From positions 1 through 64,000 of the forward strand of contig JAQVCP010000011.1 in the NCBI GenBank assembly GCA_028689735.1: DNA of 64,000 bases, read 5' to 3'. Position numbers and translations under genes: made by a program. Shown one piece after another: positions 61,629-64,000 of this stretch. Below the pieces are notes generated by a model. The model was not told the DNA's origin, searched no databases, and worked only from the letters and a program-made list of their open reading frames with translations. The stretch is from Hespellia sp. (lineage in GTDB: Bacteria > Bacillota > Clostridia > Lachnospirales > Lachnospiraceae). Within the stretch, counting starts at the first letter, position 1; the number at the start of each line of letters is the position of its first letter.

Positions 61629-61726
61629 TGAATAGAATATTTTTCTTGTGATTACAAATGGAATGTATACATTCCAATATTAACCGAAGTTTTCTATAAA
61701 ATCAATAATGTAATGTATACATTCCA
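61629..61726. promoter_or_regulatory. Divergent promoters with two palindromic operators
   Basis: The 18-bp perfect palindrome TGGAATGTATACATTCCA is at 61659-61676, and a copy with one change is at 61709-61726; centres are 50 bp apart. A minus promoter has TTGTAA (plus 61652-61657), a 17-bp spacer and TATTCA (plus 61629-61634). A weaker plus promoter has TTCCAA (61672-61677), 17 bp and TATAAA (61695-61700). Likely sites for the XRE protein at 61753. Confidence 0.7.
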
Positions 61727-61752
61727 AGAAAAAATGTAAGGGAGAGATTAGA

Positions 61753-61989
61753 ATGTCAACTAAACTCAAACAAGATGTTTCTATTGGCGAGAATCTTCGG
61801 AATCTGAGACGGAACGCAGGACTGTCGCAAGAGGAAGTTGCAGCCATGTTACAGGTAAAAGGACTTTCGATTAGTAGAGAGATTATTTCACAGATGGAAC
61901 AGGGAAAATATAGTATCAGGATCAGTGTGCTACTGGCAATGAGAGAAGTGTATCATGCTTCGATTGAGGATTTCTTTGAAGGATTGTAA
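61753..61989 (+). CDS. XRE family transcriptional regulator
   Basis: A 78-aa single-domain HTH protein starting at ATG 61753 after GGGAGAG. The helix-turn-helix is GENLRNLRRNAGLSQEEVAAML (about residues 12-33), followed by ISREIISQMEQGKYSIR. The motif EIISQMEQGK is the recognition region. It is probably an autorepressor acting on the two palindromes in its own promoter region and on the divergent gene. Confidence 0.88.
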   Translation: MSTKLKQDVSIGENLRNLRRNAGLSQEEVAAMLQVKGLSISREIISQMEQGKYSIRISVLLAMREVYHASIEDFFEGL

Positions 61990-61993
61990 TTAT

Positions 61994-62046
61994 AGAATAG
62001 CAGACAACATTCCATCAAATGATTGGATGTTGCCTGCTATTCTTTT
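61994..62046. terminator. Bidirectional terminator between convergent regulators
   Basis: A long stem from AGAATAGCAG.CAACAT.CCATC to its complement ending CTGCTATTCT (62034-62043), with TTTT on the plus side. It contains the stop codon of the minus-strand gene. Confidence 0.8.
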
Positions 62047-62285
62047 GCCCTGCCAAGAAGAAAGTCGGTGCTGATTTTGAAGTAATCTGCGATTGCAGCT
62101 ACTTCATAATCAGGGACAAATCGTGAACCTTGTTCAATTCTTAAGACAGTCAAATCACTAAATTCGATTCCGCTTAGAGTCAACCTGGCTGCCAAAGTTC
62201 GTTGAGAAATATCTTGCTTTATTCGAAGTTCTCTTACACGTTCTCCGATAATATTTTTTGATGTTCCATTCCAATAAATTTTCAT
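62037..62285 (-). CDS. XRE family transcriptional regulator
   Basis: An 82-aa HTH protein on the minus strand with ATG at 62285. The domain has IGERVRELRIKQDISQRTLA (about 13-32), then FSDLTVLRIEQGSRFVPDYE and IADYFKISTDFLLGR, a classic XRE end. The upstream region carries two copies of TTCTAAAGATGAAG, likely its operators. It is convergent with the XRE gene at 61753 and divergent from the gene at 62463, which it probably controls. Confidence 0.87.
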   Translation of the reverse strand: MKIYWNGTSKNIIGERVRELRIKQDISQRTLAARLTLSGIEFSDLTVLRIEQGSRFVPDYEVAAIADYFKISTDFLLGRAKE

Positions 62286-62302
62286 AAATCACGCTCCAAA
62301 TA

Positions 62303-62371
62303 TTCTAAAGATGAAGTTCTATATGATTGATTTTACCGAAATGAAATGCTAATATACTTCTAAAGATGAAG
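62303..62371. promoter_or_regulatory. Promoter with direct-repeat operators
   Basis: The 14-bp sequence TTCTAAAGATGAAG occurs at 62303-62316 and 62358-62371. A plus promoter TTGATT (62327-62332), 17 bp, TAATAT (62350-62355) has its start inside the second copy. This suggests repression of the 62463 gene by the adjacent XRE protein. Confidence 0.65.
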
Positions 62372-62462
62372 CATAGGAAAATATGTATGATAATTCTTGT
62401 AAAATGGAAGGATAAATAATAGAAAGTAGCACAAATGATTTGGTGCTGGAAGGAGTTTTTTT

Positions 62463-62798
62463 ATGAGTGAGCAGGTATGGAATAAGGTAAAACAATTCTT
62501 TGAGGAGTTACGGTGCGAAGATCAAAGCCGCACCAGAATCTGTATGACACAAGAACGTCAAACGGCTGTTTCAGATCGAGAACAAAAGCGGTTAAATTAT
62601 GAAAAAGCGATGGAGTCCATCGAAAAAAACCGGCAGGATATGATAGAACAGTTTGTGGATGCAGTAGAACATTGTGCATCGGAAGAATGCCAGCAGTCTT
62701 ATTTCCAAGGGTATATGGATTGCATCCAAGTTTTGACTGGATTGGGAATCCTAAAACCCGAAAAAAATCTGTTGAAGTTGATAGAAGAAATTAAATAG
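62463..62798 (+). CDS. Conserved small ICE protein of unknown function
   Basis: A 111-aa helical protein starting at ATG 62463 after GGAAGGAG. A charged N-terminal half (DREQKRLNYEKAMESIEKNR) is followed by MIEQFVDAVEHCASEECQQSY and FQGYMDCIQVLTGLGILKP, a motif seen in many small ICE maintenance-region proteins. No membrane segment or catalytic motif. The operator-flanked promoter gives it a leader of about 100 nt. Downstream is a hairpin at 62816-62846. Confidence 0.6.
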   Translation: MSEQVWNKVKQFFEELRCEDQSRTRICMTQERQTAVSDREQKRLNYEKAMESIEKNRQDMIEQFVDAVEHCASEECQQSYFQGYMDCIQVLTGLGILKPEKNLLKLIEEIK

Positions 62799-62815
62799 TA
62801 TAAGGTAAACAAAGG

Positions 62816-62846
62816 AAATGGCGGCTCAGGTATGAAGCCGCCATTT
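62816..62846. terminator. Terminator-like hairpin
   Basis: AAATGGCGGCT (62816-62826) and AGCCGCCATTT (62836-62846) form an 11-bp perfect stem. The A- and T-ends give short U tracts in both directions, between two convergent genes. Confidence 0.65.
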
Positions 62847-62893
62847 CTGATAGAATCGTCAGTAAACAATCAGTAAAAACCAAGAATACATTG

Positions 62894-63238
62894 TTATACT
62901 TGTGAATCGGGTTTTTCATCCCGATTTTCCAGCAATGTTGTAGCATTTGCTAAAAGGATCTTTATTTCATGTTCCGTACATTGGCTGAGAATACGGTGAA
63001 GCTGTTGGTATGTATCATCCGTCTTCTTATCTGAATATAATAACTCATCAGCAGAAAGATTTAATGTACGAAAGATGTCACAAAAGAGGTTCAGACTTGG
63101 ATTAGCCTCCCCGCGTTCGATGCAGCCATAGTGGGAAATATTGCAGTCTAATTTTTCAGCAATCTGCTCTTGTGTATAATGTTTGTCTTTCCGTCCGTTC
63201 CGGATCATCATTCCCAACTTTTTATTAGAAAAACTCAT
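62894..63238 (-). CDS. XRE family transcriptional regulator
   Basis: A 114-aa protein on the minus strand, ATG 63238 preceded by GGAGGTGAA. The HTH is LGMMIRNGRKDKHYTQEQIA (about 8-27), then CNISHYGCIERGEANPSLNL. A C-terminal helical part of about 45 residues (TYQQLHRILSQCTEHEIKILL) may serve in dimerisation. A good promoter (TTGGTT, 17 bp, TAAAAT on the minus strand) and TAATACA-type repeats lie upstream, so it is likely autoregulated and may be the main repressor of the transfer regulatory genes to the right. Confidence 0.88.
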   Translation of the reverse strand: MSFSNKKLGMMIRNGRKDKHYTQEQIAEKLDCNISHYGCIERGEANPSLNLFCDIFRTLNLSADELLYSDKKTDDTYQQLHRILSQCTEHEIKILLANATTLLENRDEKPDSQV

Positions 63239-63240
63239 AT

Positions 63241-63334
63241 GCTGTATTCACCTCCATGAAATCTAGTGTAATACACCAGATTTTATATGTGAAAATGGTA
63301 ATAACCAATATTTTATAATGGGTAATACAGCAGA
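63241..63334. promoter_or_regulatory. Regulatory region with TAATACA repeats and minus-strand promoter
   Basis: GTGTAATACACCAGA (63266-63280) and GGTAATACAGCAGA (63321-63334) are related, with an inverted partial copy at 63241-63250 and another, GGTAATACACCA, at 63514-63525. The minus promoter TTGGTT (plus 63303-63308), 17 bp, TAAAAT (plus 63280-63285) starts next to the first repeat. A plus -10, TATAAT, at 63314-63319 abuts the second. Confidence 0.6.
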
Positions 63335-63339
63335 TTCCA

Positions 63340-63391
63340 CATCGGAAGATGCATGAAAAATGAATATTAGACTAGTATCTTCCGATGCATT
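63340..63391 (+). terminator. Hairpin in the leader before the sigma-like gene
   Basis: CATCGGAAGAT (63340-63350) pairs with ATCTTCCGATG (63377-63387) and is followed by CATTTTATT. It lies on the plus-strand path from the TATAAT at 63314 to the gene at 63732. Confidence 0.55.
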
Positions 63392-63556
63392 TTATTACCT
63401 GCATTGGAGAGTAGATTTTTGGTTTTGTACTTGTGGAGACTGATAGAACAGAAGAATGTTTGAAGAGAAAAGCTGTTTTCGATACATGTACGTTGCCATA
63501 CTCACAAATGTGGGGTAATACACCATATTGAACAGGGGATTTGGATTCCCCCTACA

Positions 63557-63600
63557 CAAAAAGCGGTTTTGCAGAATTTATATCTGCAGGCCGCTTTTTG
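63557..63600. terminator. Bidirectional terminator
   Basis: CAAAAAGCGG (63557-63566) and CCGCTTTTTG (63591-63600) close a stem with an inner GCAG/CTGC pair; T runs exist on both strands. From 63601 to 63731 I see no gene, only the leader of the next one. Confidence 0.75.
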
Positions 63601-63731
63601 TTGGCTAAAAAAATATTTTAAATATTTTCCCGCTTTTTCGATTATTTTGAGTGTTTTATCTTTCCTCGGTGTGAAAGGGAAGATATGTATCTCACAAATA
63701 AGGCTTTCATGCAGAGGGGAGGTGAGTCCCC

Positions 63732-64000
63732 TTGAAAATGAAATTATCCGAACAGCAAAAGGACGTTGTGCGAAAGAAATTCAGTCTTTACTGTATTAAA
63801 ACAGTACATGGAGAAGCATTGAATTATCTGAATGAACTAAAAAAACTCAGAGAACGTGAAATATGTTTCTCAGAATTGATGCAGGAGGAATGGAATCAAT
63901 TGAGTGCTACAGATGAAATTGTTGAAAAAAGTTGTTTCCAAGTCTGCAACATGGAAGTTCAGGTGAACAGTGCAGAAATCTGTGAAGCACTGAACGCTTT
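63732..64000 (+). CDS. Sigma-70-like factor of the ICE, partial (cut by window end)
   Basis: An ORF open to the window end, at least 89 codons. TTG 63732 (or ATG 63738) follows GGGGAGGTGAG. The visible sequence resembles the N-terminus of ICE-borne sigma-70 family factors: MKLSEQQKDVVRKKFSLYC, then LKKLREREICFSELMQEEWN and QVCNMEVQV...ICEALNA, where family members continue into region 4. In Tn1549-like elements such a gene lies upstream of excisionase and integrase and activates transfer or excision. The ribosome site sits in a small GGGGA/TCCCC hairpin (63716-63731). Confidence 0.7.
   Translation, partial: MKMKLSEQQKDVVRKKFSLYCIKTVHGEALNYLNELKKLREREICFSELMQEEWNQLSATDEIVEKSCFQVCNMEVQVNSAEICEALNA

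Noticed and set aside
63569..63799. 76-codon frame before the window end
   Set aside because: It begins inside a terminator hairpin, lacks a ribosome site and overlaps the better-supported sigma-like gene.

Overview
The window lies entirely inside one large integrative and conjugative element (ICE) of the Tn1549/CTn-like type, carried by a low-GC Gram-positive gut anaerobe. Lachnospiraceae (Blautia, Dorea, Roseburia or Ruminococcus gnavus group) is the best guess, from the gene set, TTG/GTG starts with strong GGAGG ribosome sites and codon use. Neither end of the element is visible: the left edge falls in the transfer region, and the right edge cuts a sigma-factor-like gene. I see no integrase, tRNA, rRNA or CRISPR array.

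Layout. (1) 1-22.9 kb, plus strand: transfer operon with small element proteins, PcfB, VirD4 coupling protein, Maff2, VirB6-like, PrgI, VirB4, a 3D/degenerate-M23/NlpC-P60 wall hydrolase, DUF4315, DUF4366, topoisomerase III, a 1536-aa sortase-anchored adhesin with nine SpaA/CnaB-like modules, and a DUF5688 protein. A DUF2971 gene sits among them. Three copies of a 25-bp palindrome and several terminator hairpins punctuate the operon. (2) 22.9-23.4 kb: a compact type I toxin-antitoxin locus, with a 33-aa holin-like toxin and a predicted antisense RNA. (3) 23.4-38.6 kb: a 2758-aa ArdC-like/methyltransferase/SNF2-helicase protein whose gene is split by a group II intron exactly at the DESH helicase motif. 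A tnpV gene is nested out of frame inside it. A coiled protein and an ArdC/zincin protein follow. (4) 38.7-58.6 kb: an AT-richer cargo island. (5) 58.6-64 kb: maintenance and mobilisation end, with a receiver-less winged-helix regulator, MobP-type relaxase and MobC on the minus strand, a candidate oriT, three XRE regulators with visible operators, and the start of a sigma factor.

The most interesting system is the cargo island. It has five transcription units: YfhO-CsbB-YfhO-GtrA; small peptide-PAP2-PepSY; ABC ATPase-permease-Ig-like protein-zinc-ribbon protein; DUF368-histidine kinase-response regulator; and GT2-NlpC-like-LPG flippase-GT2/GtrA fusion-phosphodiester glycosidase-small membrane protein. 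Each is preceded by the same architecture: three 11-bp TTTAGAAAnnG-like direct repeats, exactly 15 bp, then a -10 hexamer. This reads as a self-contained regulon of the encoded two-component system. It would control undecaprenyl-phosphate-dependent glycosylation of the cell envelope and recycling of the lipid carrier, delivered by conjugation. The function in envelope stress or antimicrobial-peptide defence is inference.
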